Assembly (NCBI RefSeq): GCF_036169555.1
Contig: NZ_CP108032.1
Coordinates: forward strand, 7,254,001 to 7,318,000
Source of the DNA: Streptomyces sp. NBC_00306
GTDB lineage: Bacteria; Actinomycetota; Actinomycetes; Streptomycetales; Streptomycetaceae
Direction of reading: 5' to 3'
Length of the DNA stretch: 64,000 bases
The number at the start of each line of letters is the position of its first letter. Position 1 is the stretch's first letter. Below are positions 8,829-22,133 of this stretch, one piece after another. Under the pieces are notes generated by a model. That model saw only the letters and a list, made by a program, of their open reading frames with translations. It was not told the origin of the DNA and did not search any database. The position numbers and the translations under genes were made by a program.

Positions 8829-9515
8829 CTATTGGCGCTTCGCCCGGAGGAGCTGGACTACGACGTGATGACCGCCCTCCGGCGCACGCAATAGCTCCAC
8901 GGTCTCCAGGGTGAAGTCGTGATCGATGAGCAGACCCTCCCAGAGCGGCGGCGTGAGCACCCACATCTGTGCGGCGATGGGCTCCTCGTCCCGCAGCCGG
9001 ATACCCTGCTCGCGCGGTGCCACGAGGTCGGACGGCTTGCGGCCTTCGTTGTCCGTGTGCAGAGCGGAGAAGACGAGCGGGGCTCCCTCGGTGAGGCCAT
9101 CTCGCAAAGCCGGGAGCAGATGGTGCGGGTCGATGCAGCCGAAGGTCCGGACACCGTACGCGGCGTCATAGGGCTCGGAGTGGCGCAGGTGCTCCGCGAC
9201 ATCCGCGCACATGAAGCGAACTCCGGGCTCGAGACCGTGAGCGTTCAGTGCACGCTGGTGCTGGGTGGGTGACAGGTCGATTCCGTCGACAAGGGCGCCG
9301 TGTGCTCGGGCCAGGTGGACGGCATGGTGGCCGGGTCCGGATCCGATGTCGAGCACTCGCCTGCCCTCGATCAAGCCGAGGACCTCAGAGCCGGGGCCCA
9401 CATCGGGCCAGAACCCCCAGTCGATTCGCGTTGGTACGGGCGGTGTGCAGCCGTAGTCCAGTCGGCGTTGGCCGTAGGTGATCCAAGCTTGTTCGTTCGC
9501 CCGGTGAGCGCTCAC
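8829..9515 (-). CDS. Class I SAM-dependent methyltransferase
   Basis: About 228 residues. Motif I VLDIGSGPGHHAVHLA, an acidic ribose-binding residue in VDGIDLSPTQ and the post-I region FMCADVAEHL identify a Rossmann-fold methyltransferase (Methyltransf_25/11 type). The substrate is unknown. The GTG at 9515 follows AAAGGCGG and gives an N-terminus beginning SAHRANEQAW; an ATG at 9551 would add 12 residues but has no evident ribosome site. It stands alone, convergent with the hypothetical gene ending at 8790. Confidence 0.85.
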   Translation of the reverse strand: MSAHRANEQAWITYGQRRLDYGCTPPVPTRIDWGFWPDVGPGSEVLGLIEGRRVLDIGSGPGHHAVHLARAHGALVDGIDLSPTQHQRALNAHGLEPGVRFMCADVAEHLRHSEPYDAAYGVRTFGCIDPHHLLPALRDGLTEGAPLVFSALHTDNEGRKPSDLVAPREQGIRLRDEEPIAAQMWVLTPPLWEGLLIDHDFTLETVELLRAPEGGHHVVVQLLRAKRQ

Positions 9516-9671
9516 GAGTTCGCCGCCTTTGGTTGGTGGCTTTGATGTCATGAGAGGTCGCCATGGTGCTGTTGTCCAGGCCCCGAATGCACACTGCTCC
9601 AAGACTGTGTCCTGGCGGTGGACCCGGGCAGGCGGCCCTGAGCCGCCTGTGTGATTCGTCCCGGCACGGGG

Positions 9672-10418
9672 TTAGAGCGGGCGGCGACCGGTCATCCCCT
9701 GCCAAACACTCCGGGCATTGTCGAGGGCTGTTCGCGCCTGCGGGAGTGTGAAGTCGGCATCGTGACGGGCGCGTGTGCTCGCCAGCCGCTCCTGTGCCGA
9801 CGCTATCGGTTCTGTCGCGCGCCGTGCCTCTTCCAGTTCGGCTTCGAGCGCGCGGATCTTACCGGCGTGCCGTTTCTGCAGCCTGTCCGCCGCCACGGCT
9901 GCGTTCTGGATCCGGACGCTGAACCGGCGCACTGTGTCCTCGGGCCACTGCTTGCCCTCATAGCGTTCCAAGCGTTCCCTTCCGTCGGGCCGCGTGAGGT
10001 ACACGTACGACGAGCGCGCAGAAGAGGAGAGTTCGAATCGGACCTGCAGGCCTGCCAGCGGTACTTCGTCGTTGGAGATGAGGACCGCGCGTTCGAACAG
10101 GATGATCCGGCCGAGCTTTTGTCTCCGGGCTCCGCGGTGCGGTGTGCGCAGTCGCTCCAGCTTGGCTTCGCACTGGCGGACGTGGCGCCGGTGGGCCCAC
10201 TCGGCCCGCTTCACCGCAGCCAGTGCCTGCAACTTCTCACGACGAGCTGTCCTTCGCAGCTCGCGCACGGCACGGCGGGGCTCATCCAGTGCCCGGCGTG
10301 CCTCCCGATGCTTCTCGTGGAACGCGAAAGCCCATCCGCCCGGATATCGGAGGAATCGCCAGACCGCCCACCACGCGCTCAGGGTCATCACGGCAACGAC
10401 GCACCAGATCGCGATCAT
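9672..10418 (-). CDS. Hypothetical protein, one TM helix and coiled coil
   Basis: 248 residues. An N-terminal membrane helix (IAIWCVVAVMTLSAWWAVW) is followed by a long, strongly basic helical region (about 35-95), a central more globular part containing FELSSSARSSYVYL, and a second charged helix (about 185-230). No domain is recognised. It may be a membrane-tethered structural or scaffold protein, but nothing in the sequence proves this. GGGGGC lies upstream of the ATG. It is monocistronic, on the same strand as the NRPS operon but beyond that operon's terminator. Confidence 0.65.
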   Translation of the reverse strand: MIAIWCVVAVMTLSAWWAVWRFLRYPGGWAFAFHEKHREARRALDEPRRAVRELRRTARREKLQALAAVKRAEWAHRRHVRQCEAKLERLRTPHRGARRQKLGRIILFERAVLISNDEVPLAGLQVRFELSSSARSSYVYLTRPDGRERLERYEGKQWPEDTVRRFSVRIQNAAVAADRLQKRHAGKIRALEAELEEARRATEPIASAQERLASTRARHDADFTLPQARTALDNARSVWQGMTGRRPL

Positions 10419-10759
10419 GTGCTGCCCCCGTTCGCGCCTGCTCGGCCGCGGTCAACGACAGCAATAGCGTTGCGCGTTGAGCAGGTCAACCCTTCTCGTC
10501 CCGGGCTCGCTGGTTCCCTGCCTGTCGTGTCGTGACACCAGTGGCGGAGGTGCTCCGCCTTCGGTGCCAGACGGCCCAGCCTGTCCGAATCCTGGCCCTT
10601 GGGGCGACCCCGGCCGAGCTCCTCCCCGGCCGGGGTGTCGCTGCAGCACGGCATACCGCGAGGTGTTGCACCCCGAAACAACCTGGCCGTACCTCCCGCC
10701 CGACTCGCCCGGACGGCGAAAGGGGCGCCTGCCCCCCGGCAGGCGCCCCCGTCCTCACC
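10419..10759. other. Intergenic spacer downstream of NRPS operon
   Basis: No convincing gene. It holds the perfect terminator hairpin at 10722-10749 and a second hairpin with 9-bp arms ACCCCGGCC (10607-10615) and its complement (10628-10636). The open frames crossing it have non-coding codon use. Confidence 0.6.
10722..10749 (-). terminator. Hairpin terminator after NRPS operon
   Basis: A perfect 12-bp stem (GGGGCGCCTGCC at 10722-10733 pairing with 10738-10749) with a CCCC loop lies 10 bases beyond the stop codon of the last NRPS gene. There is no U-tract, which is usual for Streptomyces terminators. Confidence 0.8.
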
Positions 10760-13624
10760 TCAGCGTCCCGCCCGCACCTGACCCTCGATCATCGTCGCCA
10801 GCACCGACTGCCAGTCCTCGCCCGGGCGTTCGGCCAGGGACGTGGCCAGTCGGTCGGACCGGTAGTGCCAGCGGTGGTCGAGGTCCGGGTGCACCCGGTC
10901 GACGAGGCTGATCTCGCTGTCGGTCCCGAGCAGCCGGCCCAGCTCGGCCGCCAGGTCCGCCCACCCGACGTGACCGCTCACGGCGTTGGCCGTGCCGTGG
11001 ACCGGAGTGTCCAGGCAGGCGGTCACCGCGCGTGCCAGCGCGGACGCGTGGACCCACGGCGCGCCGTACCAGTCGTGGCCCTCGGCGCCGGGGCCGGGGA
11101 CCTGGATCGGGTCTCCGGCCAGTGCCGCCTGGTAGAGCATTCCGGTGGCTCCCCAGCGCAGTTGGTCCCGCAGACGGTCGTGCGGACCCCACACGATCGG
11201 CGAGCGGACCACGCTCGCGCCGCCGCGGCCCTCGGTGCCGGCGGCGCGCAACAGCAGCTGCTCGCAGTCGAGTTTGGCCCGGCCGTACGCGCTCAGCGGC
11301 TGCTGCGAGGCCGCGTCCTCGACCACCTGCCGGTCCGCGGGCTTTCCGTACGCGTCCACGCTGCTGACGAACACGAACGGTCCGCGGCTCCAGGCCGCGA
11401 CCATCGCCTCCATCGCCGCCACGTCAACCTCGGGGCGGGTGAAGGTGCACGCGGCGTGGATCACCGCGTCCGCGCTCTCCACCGCGGCGCGCAGGCCGTC
11501 CAGGTCGGTGAGATCGCCCTCGACGACCTCGACACCGTCGCCGGCGACCAAGTGCGCGGACTCGGGCCGGGCCAGGGCGAGCACGGGCCGTCCCTGCGCG
11601 GCCAGTTCCCGCAGGACGAAGGCGCCGACACCGCCCGTGCCACCCGTCACCAGCACCGTGCCCTCCCGGACCCGCCGCCTGCCGGCCGCCGGTGCGGCGG
11701 TGGCGACGACGGCCGCCCTCTCGCTCTCCCGCTCGTCCAGCAGCGCGGCCAGCGCCCGGGGAGTCCGGCACTGCATCACATCGAGACCGGTCACCGGCAG
11801 TTTCAGCCCGGTACGCAGTCGTTCGGCCAGTTGCACGGCGACCAGCGAGTGACCGCCGAGGACGAAGAAGTCGTCGTCCGGTGCCGGAACGCGGCCCAGC
11901 AGTTCGGCGAAGGCCTTCGTCACCGCGTGCGCACGGGGCCCCTGGGGGACGGGTGCCGCGGCCACGCCGGGAAGGCGCGCCGTGTCCAGTGAGCCGTCGG
12001 CGGTCCGAGGCATCGCGTCCAGCAGCGTCACCGCGGCAGGAACGCTTTCCCGCGGCAGGGCCGCGCGGAGGTCCGAGCGCAGCTGTGCGGGGGAGGGGCC
12101 ACCCGTCTCCCGCAGGACCGCGTAGGCGATCAGCGCCCCGGCGGCCGGTACGGGTACGGCCGCGTCGGCGATCCGGGCGTCCGCCCGCAGACGCGCCTCG
12201 GCCGGATGGCAGTCGTCCGCCACGATCGCCCGAGGACCACCGCCGAGTCGTGAGAGCGTCAGACCCGGATCGGCCGCGACCGCGGACAGCAGGGCGGCGA
12301 AGTCGTCCGCCAGCCGGTCTCCCGCGGCGGAGTCCAGCGCCCACTGTCCGAACTGGACGATGCAGGCCGGGGAGTCGGAGTCCACCAGCCCGAAGGACAG
12401 GTCGAACTTCGCCTCGTCGAGACCGATGTCGACCGGCTCGGCGACCGTCCCCGGCAGCCTGAGCGCGGTGGGTTCCCGCAGGACGTCGGCGGACACCCGT
12501 ACCAGTGCCGTACCGTCGGCGCCCCGCGCTCCGGCGCCGAGGCGCTCCAGGATCAGGTCGAACGGCACATCCCGGTGCTGCTGGGCCTCCAGCAGTGCGT
12601 CCCGTACGCGCTCGACGAGTGTCCTGAAGTCCGGGTCGCCGGACAGATTCACCCGGATCGGAAGGGTGTTGACGCACAGCCCGACGAGGTTGCGCATGGC
12701 AGCTCCCTCGCGATGGGTGCCGGCGCAGCCGATGACCAGGTCGTCCTCACCGGTCATCCGGTGCAGTGCCGCGAAGGAGGCGGCGAGGGACACGGTGAAC
12801 AGGGTCGCCCGGTGCTGTCGGCCGATCTCGCGCAGGGCCGGCAGGACTTGGGCGCCCAAGGCAGTGGTCCGGGCGACGGCGGCCCGCCCGCCCGGGGTGT
12901 GCGCGGGCCGGGGCAGGCGTACGGGAGTCGCGCCCGCGAGGCGGCGCACCCAGTGGTCGAGGCCCTCGCCGAGACGCTTGGCCGCCGCGTGTTCCCGGCG
13001 GGCGAAGTCCGCGTACTGCGGCGGCTCGGGCTGCGTGTGGGGGCGTTCGTCCACGGCCGCGGCGTACAGCTGGGACAGCTCGTCGGCGACCGTCTCCAGC
13101 GAACCGCCGTCGATGGCGATGTGATGGAACGTCAGCAGCACGGTGTGGTCCTGCGGGCCGTGCCGCACCACCAGGGCGCGCGGCAGCGGACCGGCGGACA
13201 GGTCGAACGGACGGCGTGCTTCCTCGGTGAGGACACGCATGCCGTCGTCGTCGCTCTCCACCACGACGACATCCATCGCGTCGGGAGCGGCGAGCACCTC
13301 CTGGTACGCCTCGTCGCCGCGCTGCCCGTAGCGGGTGCGCAGGATGTGGTGACGGTGGACGAGCCCGGTGAGCGCGGCGGTCAGCGCGTCGATGTCGAGC
13401 GGGCCGCGCAGCCGGGTGGCGAAGGGCACGCTGTACAGCGAACCGCCCTGGCCGAGACGGTCCATCAGCCACATACGCCGCTGGGCGTGCGAGAGCGGCG
13501 CGGGCGACGGCTCGCGGACCGCGGCGGGCGCGGGGGCTTCCGGGCGGCTGCCGGCGCGGGCACGTGCCCGGCGCAGCAGCTCCTCCTGGAGCGCGGCGGA
13601 ACTCGGGGTCATGTCAGTGGCCAT
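10760..13624 (-). CDS. Terminal NRPS: condensation, A-subdomain remnant, carrier, SDR
   Basis: 954 residues. The C domain spans about 44-460, with an intact HHIAIDG at 167-173. About 480-565 resemble only the C-terminal subdomain of an adenylation domain (SDLRAALPRESVPAAVTLLD). The lysine expected in core A10 is replaced, since the sequence reads TADGSLD instead of NGKVD, and the large N-terminal A subdomain is absent. A carrier domain follows (FFVLGGHSLVA). The last 290 residues are an extended short-chain dehydrogenase (TGGTGGVGAF, catalytic YGRAK), closer to the NAD epimerase family than to the usual thioester reductase. It overlaps the upstream A-T gene by 11 bases; ATG 13612 is an alternative start. 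It probably ends the assembly line, since no thioesterase is present. Confidence 0.9.
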   Translation of the reverse strand: MATDMTPSSAALQEELLRRARARAGSRPEAPAPAAVREPSPAPLSHAQRRMWLMDRLGQGGSLYSVPFATRLRGPLDIDALTAALTGLVHRHHILRTRYGQRGDEAYQEVLAAPDAMDVVVVESDDDGMRVLTEEARRPFDLSAGPLPRALVVRHGPQDHTVLLTFHHIAIDGGSLETVADELSQLYAAAVDERPHTQPEPPQYADFARREHAAAKRLGEGLDHWVRRLAGATPVRLPRPAHTPGGRAAVARTTALGAQVLPALREIGRQHRATLFTVSLAASFAALHRMTGEDDLVIGCAGTHREGAAMRNLVGLCVNTLPIRVNLSGDPDFRTLVERVRDALLEAQQHRDVPFDLILERLGAGARGADGTALVRVSADVLREPTALRLPGTVAEPVDIGLDEAKFDLSFGLVDSDSPACIVQFGQWALDSAAGDRLADDFAALLSAVAADPGLTLSRLGGGPRAIVADDCHPAEARLRADARIADAAVPVPAAGALIAYAVLRETGGPSPAQLRSDLRAALPRESVPAAVTLLDAMPRTADGSLDTARLPGVAAAPVPQGPRAHAVTKAFAELLGRVPAPDDDFFVLGGHSLVAVQLAERLRTGLKLPVTGLDVMQCRTPRALAALLDERESERAAVVATAAPAAGRRRVREGTVLVTGGTGGVGAFVLRELAAQGRPVLALARPESAHLVAGDGVEVVEGDLTDLDGLRAAVESADAVIHAACTFTRPEVDVAAMEAMVAAWSRGPFVFVSSVDAYGKPADRQVVEDAASQQPLSAYGRAKLDCEQLLLRAAGTEGRGGASVVRSPIVWGPHDRLRDQLRWGATGMLYQAALAGDPIQVPGPGAEGHDWYGAPWVHASALARAVTACLDTPVHGTANAVSGHVGWADLAAELGRLLGTDSEISLVDRVHPDLDHRWHYRSDRLATSLAERPGEDWQSVLATMIEGQVRAGR

Positions 13625-15494
13625 GGGTGTCGTCCTCGGACGCGTCGGGGTGGAGGTCGCTGTGGTCGGCCAGCAGCGCGCGTTCCACCAGCGCCGCGTG
13701 TCCGGCCACCGTGGGCGCGGCGAAGAAGTCGGGCAGGGACAGCTTGACCCCGAGCTCCTCGCGCAGATCGTCGGTGACGACGAGGGCGAGCAGGGAGTGT
13801 CCGCCGAGGGCGAGGAAGTCGGCGTCCGGACGGTTCACCTCGCAGCCCAGACTGCGGCTCCACACCTCGGCGACCGCCTGCTGCAACGGGCTCAGCGGCT
13901 CGATGGCCCCGCCGTCGGCGGGAGCGCTGTGCAGTGCGGTGAGCGCGCGGCGGTCCACCTTCCCGGAGACGGTCAGCGGAAGCCGCTCCACGAAGCTCAG
14001 TTCGTCGGGGACCAGATGGGCGGGCAGCCGCTCGGCGAGCCGGGTCCTGAGCGTCTCGGCTCCGGGCACGGGGCCGGGTGCGGCGACGACGAAGGCGGCC
14101 AGACGGGCGTCGTCCTCGGCCGCCCGGCGCACGGTCACCGCGGCGTCGTCCACCTCCGGCTGCTCGCGCAGGATGTGCTCGATCTCGCCGGGCTCGATCC
14201 GGAATCCGCGGACCTTGACCTGGTCGTCGGCGCGTCCGTGGAAGTCGAGCAGTCCGTCCGGACGAGCCGAGACCACATCGCCGGTGCGGTAGAGGCGGCC
14301 CAGGGACGCATGGTCCACGAAACGCTCCGCCGTCAGCTCGGGGCGCCCGGCGTAGCCGCTCGCCAACCTGCTGCCACCGATCCACAGTTCACCGTGCTCG
14401 CCGGGCGCGACCGGCTGTCCGTCGGCGTCCAGGATGTGGGTGACGGCGCCCGCGATCGGACGGCCGATGGGCACCGGACCGTCGCAGTCCGCGTCCGTCA
14501 CCCGGTGGGCCGTGGCGAACGTCGTGGTCTCGGTCGGGCCGTAGCCGTTGACCAACTCCAGCCAGGGGAAGGCGCGCAGCACCGCGCGGGCGTGCTGGGA
14601 CGCCATCGCCTCGCCGCCCACCACGACCGTACGGAGCAGTGAGAACAGGCGCGAACGCCGCGCCGCCAGCTGGTGGAACAGCGCGGTGGTGAAGAACGCC
14701 ACGCTCACGCCGTGCCGTTCCACCTGCTGGGCCAGATCCTCGAAGGAGGGCCGCTCGGCGGTGCACACCACGACCGCCGCGCCGTTGGCCAGCGCCGACC
14801 ACACCTCGAACGTCGAGGCGTCGAAGGTGGCGGGGGAGTGGAACAGCACCCGGTCGCGTGCCGTGACCGTCACATACGTCGGGTCGGTGACCAGTCCCGC
14901 GATGCCGCCATGGGTGACGGTGACACCCTTGGGCTGTCCGGTGGATCCGGAGGTGAACAGGACGAGCGCCGCCGCGTGCGGGGCGTGACCGGCCGGCGCC
15001 GACTCCTCGCCCGTCAGCAGCGGTTCGTCGGGCAGGGCGAGGGTGGGACCGGCCGTGTCGATCGCTTCGAGCAGCTTGCTGTCGCCGACGGTCAGGGTCA
15101 CCCCGGCATCGGCGAGCATCGCGTCCGTACGGGGGCGGGGGTGGGCCGGATCGAGCGGCACACAGGCCGCGCCCGCCCACCACAGGGCGAGTTGGGCGAC
15201 GACGGTTCTGGCCGAGCGCGGCACGAGCAGGCCCACGCGGTCACCGGGTCTGACATCGTGCGCGCGCAGGTGGGCCGCCAGAGAACGCGCCGAGGTGACC
15301 AACTGCGCATACGTCAGCGTGGTGTCGCCGTCCATCACGGCCAGGGCGTGCGGGGTCTGCTCGGCGTGCCGCGCCACGAGCGCGGGCAGACCCGCGGCGG
15401 AAGCGGCGGATACGGAGTCGGCGGACACGCGTTGTTCCTCCGGGGTGTTCGGGCCGTGAGCTCGGGCGTGGGCGTGAGTGAGGACGGTCGCCAT
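13614..15494 (-). CDS. NRPS adenylation-thiolation didomain protein (second A-T)
   Basis: 626 residues. The A domain (about 30-525) has intact cores: LFTSGSTGQPKG (A3), NGYGPTETT (A5), YRTGDV (A7) and PLTVSGKVDRRAL (A10 lysine). The carrier domain (about 545-620) has FLALGGHSLLAL. No C domain is attached, so peptide bonds at this carrier must be made by a C domain on another protein. Hand alignment to GrsA gives a pocket code near D-A-F-F-V-G-G-T-F-K, which resembles codes for aliphatic residues such as valine or isoleucine; this is a guess. The ATG at 15494 is one base past the previous stop. Confidence 0.93.
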   Translation of the reverse strand: MATVLTHAHARAHGPNTPEEQRVSADSVSAASAAGLPALVARHAEQTPHALAVMDGDTTLTYAQLVTSARSLAAHLRAHDVRPGDRVGLLVPRSARTVVAQLALWWAGAACVPLDPAHPRPRTDAMLADAGVTLTVGDSKLLEAIDTAGPTLALPDEPLLTGEESAPAGHAPHAAALVLFTSGSTGQPKGVTVTHGGIAGLVTDPTYVTVTARDRVLFHSPATFDASTFEVWSALANGAAVVVCTAERPSFEDLAQQVERHGVSVAFFTTALFHQLAARRSRLFSLLRTVVVGGEAMASQHARAVLRAFPWLELVNGYGPTETTTFATAHRVTDADCDGPVPIGRPIAGAVTHILDADGQPVAPGEHGELWIGGSRLASGYAGRPELTAERFVDHASLGRLYRTGDVVSARPDGLLDFHGRADDQVKVRGFRIEPGEIEHILREQPEVDDAAVTVRRAAEDDARLAAFVVAAPGPVPGAETLRTRLAERLPAHLVPDELSFVERLPLTVSGKVDRRALTALHSAPADGGAIEPLSPLQQAVAEVWSRSLGCEVNRPDADFLALGGHSLLALVVTDDLREELGVKLSLPDFFAAPTVAGHAALVERALLADHSDLHPDASEDDTHGH

Positions 15495-15495
15495 C

Positions 15496-17438
15496 TCAGA
15501 CCACCGCCGTCGTGGCGGCGCGGCGCTTGTCCAGCACCGCGGCCACCGCTCGCAGGTCCGGCTGACGCAGCAGTTCCGGCGCGCGCAGACGGACGCCGGT
15601 CTTCTTCTCGATCGCGGCCAGCAGCCGGGACGCGACGAGGGAGGTGCCGCCGGCCGCGGCGAAGTCGTCGCCGAGACCGGCGCCGGGGGAGTCCAGCAGA
15701 TCGCGGACCAGCCGCAGGACGAGACGCTCGCTGTCGGTCGCGCCGTCGTCCGAACCCCCGTCGTGCGAACCGCTCTCGCCCGGGCCGTCGTTGCCCGAGG
15801 AGTCGGCCGGACGGGCGGGCTCGGCGGCCGTACGCAGCAGTGCTGTCCGGTCGACCTTGCCGTTGGCGTCGAGCGGGAAGGCGTCCACGATGCGCACGGC
15901 CGAGGGCACGGCCTGCTCGGGCAGCCAGGCACGCACCGCGCTCAGGAGCGCGTGCGGGGCCGGTGCAGCGTCCGTGGCGACGACGAAGGCCACCAGCCGG
16001 GCGTTCCCGTCGGCGGAGCGGGGCGCGGTGACGACCGCGCTGCGCACGGACGGGTCCTGCTCCAGCGCGGCCTCCACCTCGGCCGGCTCGATGCGCACTC
16101 CGCTGATCTTCACCTGGTCGTCGAGACGGCCCAGGAACTCCAGCGTCCCGTCGTCGAGCATCCGCACCCGGTCCCCGGTGCGGTACACGCGCCGCGTGAC
16201 CTCCGGGTCGATGCCCGCGGGCGGGGCGGTGAACCTGCGGGACGTCAGCTCGGGATCCAGATAGCCGAGCGCGAGGCACTCGCCGCCGATGCACAGTTCT
16301 CCCGCCGCGCCGCGAGGCGCGATACGGCCCTCCTCGTCGGTGACGAGGACCGTGGCGCCCGGGATCGGGGTGCCGATCGACGGCGGGGTCTCGTCCCGCA
16401 CACCGCCGTCGTCCGGGCGCATGGCGTGCGTGGTGGTGACCACGGTGGCCTCGGCCGGGCCGTACGCGTTGTGGACGGTCGCCGTGACGTCCGCGCCGGG
16501 GCGCCGGCGCATCCGGTCGCCGCCGACGACGAGATGACGCAGCGGCAGGTCCTGCGGCCAGGGCCGGTTCAGCACCGGTTCCGCCATCGGCGTGGCCGCG
16601 ACGGACACCGTCACGGCCGCGTCGCGCCACCACGAGGTGAGCTCGGCGGGATCCCAGCGGACCGCGTCGGGCGCGGGCACCAGGGCGGCGCCGGACGTCA
16701 GTCCCGCCCACAGCTCCATGACGTGCGGGTCGAACGCCGCGCCGATCAGCAGGGACTGACGGTCCCCGGGGGCGAGTTCCGTCTCGGCGCGATACCAGTC
16801 CAGGAGGGCGGAGAGCGCGGGCTCGGCGACGGCGACGGCCTTCGGCCGGCCGGTCGAGCCGGAGGTCAGCACGGCGTAGAAGGACTCCGGCAGGGCGGGA
16901 CGCGCGCCCGCGGCGGGCGGGGCGAACGCCGCGACCGTGGTCGGTGCGGCGTTCGTACCCTCACCCGGCAGCGGCAGCGTGATCCGCTCGGCCGCCTGGT
17001 GGCGCTCCGGCAGTACTGCGGGGTCGCCGATCAGGCAGGCGACCTCGACGTCCTCGGTGACCGCCTGGATCCGGCGTTCACCGGGACGAGGTCCGAGCGG
17101 CAGATAGACGGCGCCCATACGCGCCAGAGCGACCGCTGTGACGACCAGTCCGGCGGAGCGGTCGAGGCAGACGCCGACGAGGTCGCCGGCGCGCACGCGC
17201 CCGTCCAGCGCACGCACGGTCTCGTCAGCCGCCGCGTCCAGCTCCCTATAGCTCCAGGTGCGCGTCCAGTCGATCACCGCGGGCGCCTCGGGGCTGCGGC
17301 GCACCCACTCCTCGTACCGGGCGAACACACCGGTCGTGGCGGAGGCGGGCAGCGGGCGTCCGTGCATGACGCTCGGTGCCGCCGCGGGAGCGCTCGTCAG
17401 CGGGGAGGCCGTGGCGGTGTCGGTCAGCAGGTCGGTCA

Positions 17439-17439
<1 letters not shown>
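15496..17439 (-). CDS. NRPS adenylation-thiolation didomain protein (first A-T)
   Basis: 647 residues. The A domain (about 35-525) has VLTSGSTGRPKA (A3), NAYGPAEAT (A5), YRTGDR (A7) and PLDANGKVDRTAL (A10). A flexible Ser/Gly/Asp-rich linker (about 540-560) leads to a carrier domain with AAGGTSLVA, where the usual GGHS is GGTS and the serine is kept. It has no C domain. Hand-read pocket residues are near D-P-M-V-V-G-A-V-V-K, which I cannot match to a substrate. The ATG at 17439 overlaps the stop of the C-A-T gene by one base (TGATG), so the two are tightly coupled. Confidence 0.93.
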
Positions 17440-20627
<3,188 letters not shown>

Positions 20628-20813
20628 GGGCGATCCCTGAGGTTGTCGGGTCGGGTGATACGGATGCGGGCCGGGAACGGTTGCGCTCCCCGCCCGTAGT
20701 CGCCGGCCGGTCCGCGGATCGCGCGGATCGGCCGTGCCGGGCTGTGATGTTCTGCTGTGGTCTCGTGGTTGGGGGTGCTGCCGCCGGCCGTACGTCCAGG
20801 GCCGGGTGGTGGT

Positions 20814-22133
20814 TCAGTGGGCGGGGTCCGCCGATGCCGGTGCGGGCAGCGCCCGGCAGAAGGCGGCGAACCCGTCCTCGGCCGCTGCGTCGTCGAGCAC
20901 CGACCGGTCCCACACCATGCGGATGTGCAGCTCCGGCCCCTGGGTGAGCGAGACGGCGAACGGTGCGCGCACCGGGCGTCCGTCGATGTGGACCTCGCGG
21001 CCGGGCACCCCGCCGAAAGTCAGCGGAGGACGCCGCCGGGCATCGTCCACGGTCAGCAGGCCGTCCAGCCGGCCGGTCCACCGGGCACCCGCCGACCGGG
21101 CGGCGTGCACCACCTCGTCGAACGGGGTGTCCGCCCGGTCCAGGTCGTCCCACCACGCGGTGGCCGTCGCCTCCGACCCGCCGTCCTCCGGGAGTTGAGG
21201 CGCGTCGTGAGTACGGGCGGGGAAGACGACGGTGTTGAGGAAGCAGCCCAGAACCTGCGCCGCGGCGGCCGGGCGCCCGCCCCACGGATAGCCGATCGGC
21301 GGTACATGCCCGGGTCCGTACAGGACACGGGCCGTCGCTCGGCAGGCGTCGAGCAGGGTAGGGAACGGCACGCCCCCGGCCGGGGCGCTCCGTCGCAACT
21401 CGGCGGCTCCGGTGGGCAGTACGCCGGGTGCCGGGTCCCGCGGACGGGGCAGAGGTGCGCGTTCGTGGACCGCGCGCAGCCGGTCGCCCCAGTACTCCAG
21501 CGCGGCCGGTGAACCGCCGCGCTGCTCGGCGTCGAGCTGGAGCTCGACCGCTTCGCGGTACGCCGCCAGTTCCGCCTCGGCGTCGGCGGGTGCGAGGTCG
21601 CCCGGTCCCAGGCCGTCGCGGTAGGCGTCGCCCAGTTCGTCGACGACGCGCGCCAGCGACTGGCCGTCGCAGGCGATGTGATCGAGCACGATGCCGAGGA
21701 TCTCCTCGTCGGCCCGTTCGTCATCCGTCAGATACAGGCGCATCGGAGATCCCTGCGCACTCCACGCGGACACCGCGCGGCGCAGGGCGTCGGCGGAGCT
21801 CTCGCCCGGTGCGGGCCGTACCCGCTCCAGGGGGACGTCCGCCGCCTCACGTCGCAGCGCCGGGGTGCCACGGATCACCTCGGGGCGGGCATGCAGCACC
21901 GGGTGACGAGCCGCCAGATGATTCGCCGCCGCCCGCAGCCGCGCCGGGTCCACGGTGCCGCGGGGGAAGGCGAAGAACATCGGGACGGTGTCCGGCCGTC
22001 CGGCGGGGTCCATCGCCCGCACCAGGACGAAGCGCCGCTGCGCCCCGGTGACGGGCAGCAGCCCGGCCCCGTTGTCGGCGTCGGCGATGCGTCGGAAGCG
22101 GGCCAGGTACTGACCGGTGATGCTGGTGTGCAC
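20814..22133 (-). CDS. Free-standing condensation-domain protein
   Basis: 439 residues, one condensation-superfamily domain with no A or carrier domain. The HHxxxDG core is DHIACDG (151-157), so the second, catalytic histidine and the structural aspartate remain while the first histidine is aspartate. A late FLNTVVFPAR corresponds to the family's VNTxxxR region. It may supply condensation in trans to the C-less A-T proteins, or transfer an acyl or peptide group at the start or end of assembly. The GTG at 22133 follows AGAGGA. It is the second gene of the operon. Confidence 0.85.
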   Translation of the reverse strand: MHTSITGQYLARFRRIADADNGAGLLPVTGAQRRFVLVRAMDPAGRPDTVPMFFAFPRGTVDPARLRAAANHLAARHPVLHARPEVIRGTPALRREAADVPLERVRPAPGESSADALRRAVSAWSAQGSPMRLYLTDDERADEEILGIVLDHIACDGQSLARVVDELGDAYRDGLGPGDLAPADAEAELAAYREAVELQLDAEQRGGSPAALEYWGDRLRAVHERAPLPRPRDPAPGVLPTGAAELRRSAPAGGVPFPTLLDACRATARVLYGPGHVPPIGYPWGGRPAAAAQVLGCFLNTVVFPARTHDAPQLPEDGGSEATATAWWDDLDRADTPFDEVVHAARSAGARWTGRLDGLLTVDDARRRPPLTFGGVPGREVHIDGRPVRAPFAVSLTQGPELHIRMVWDRSVLDDAAAEDGFAAFCRALPAPASADPAH

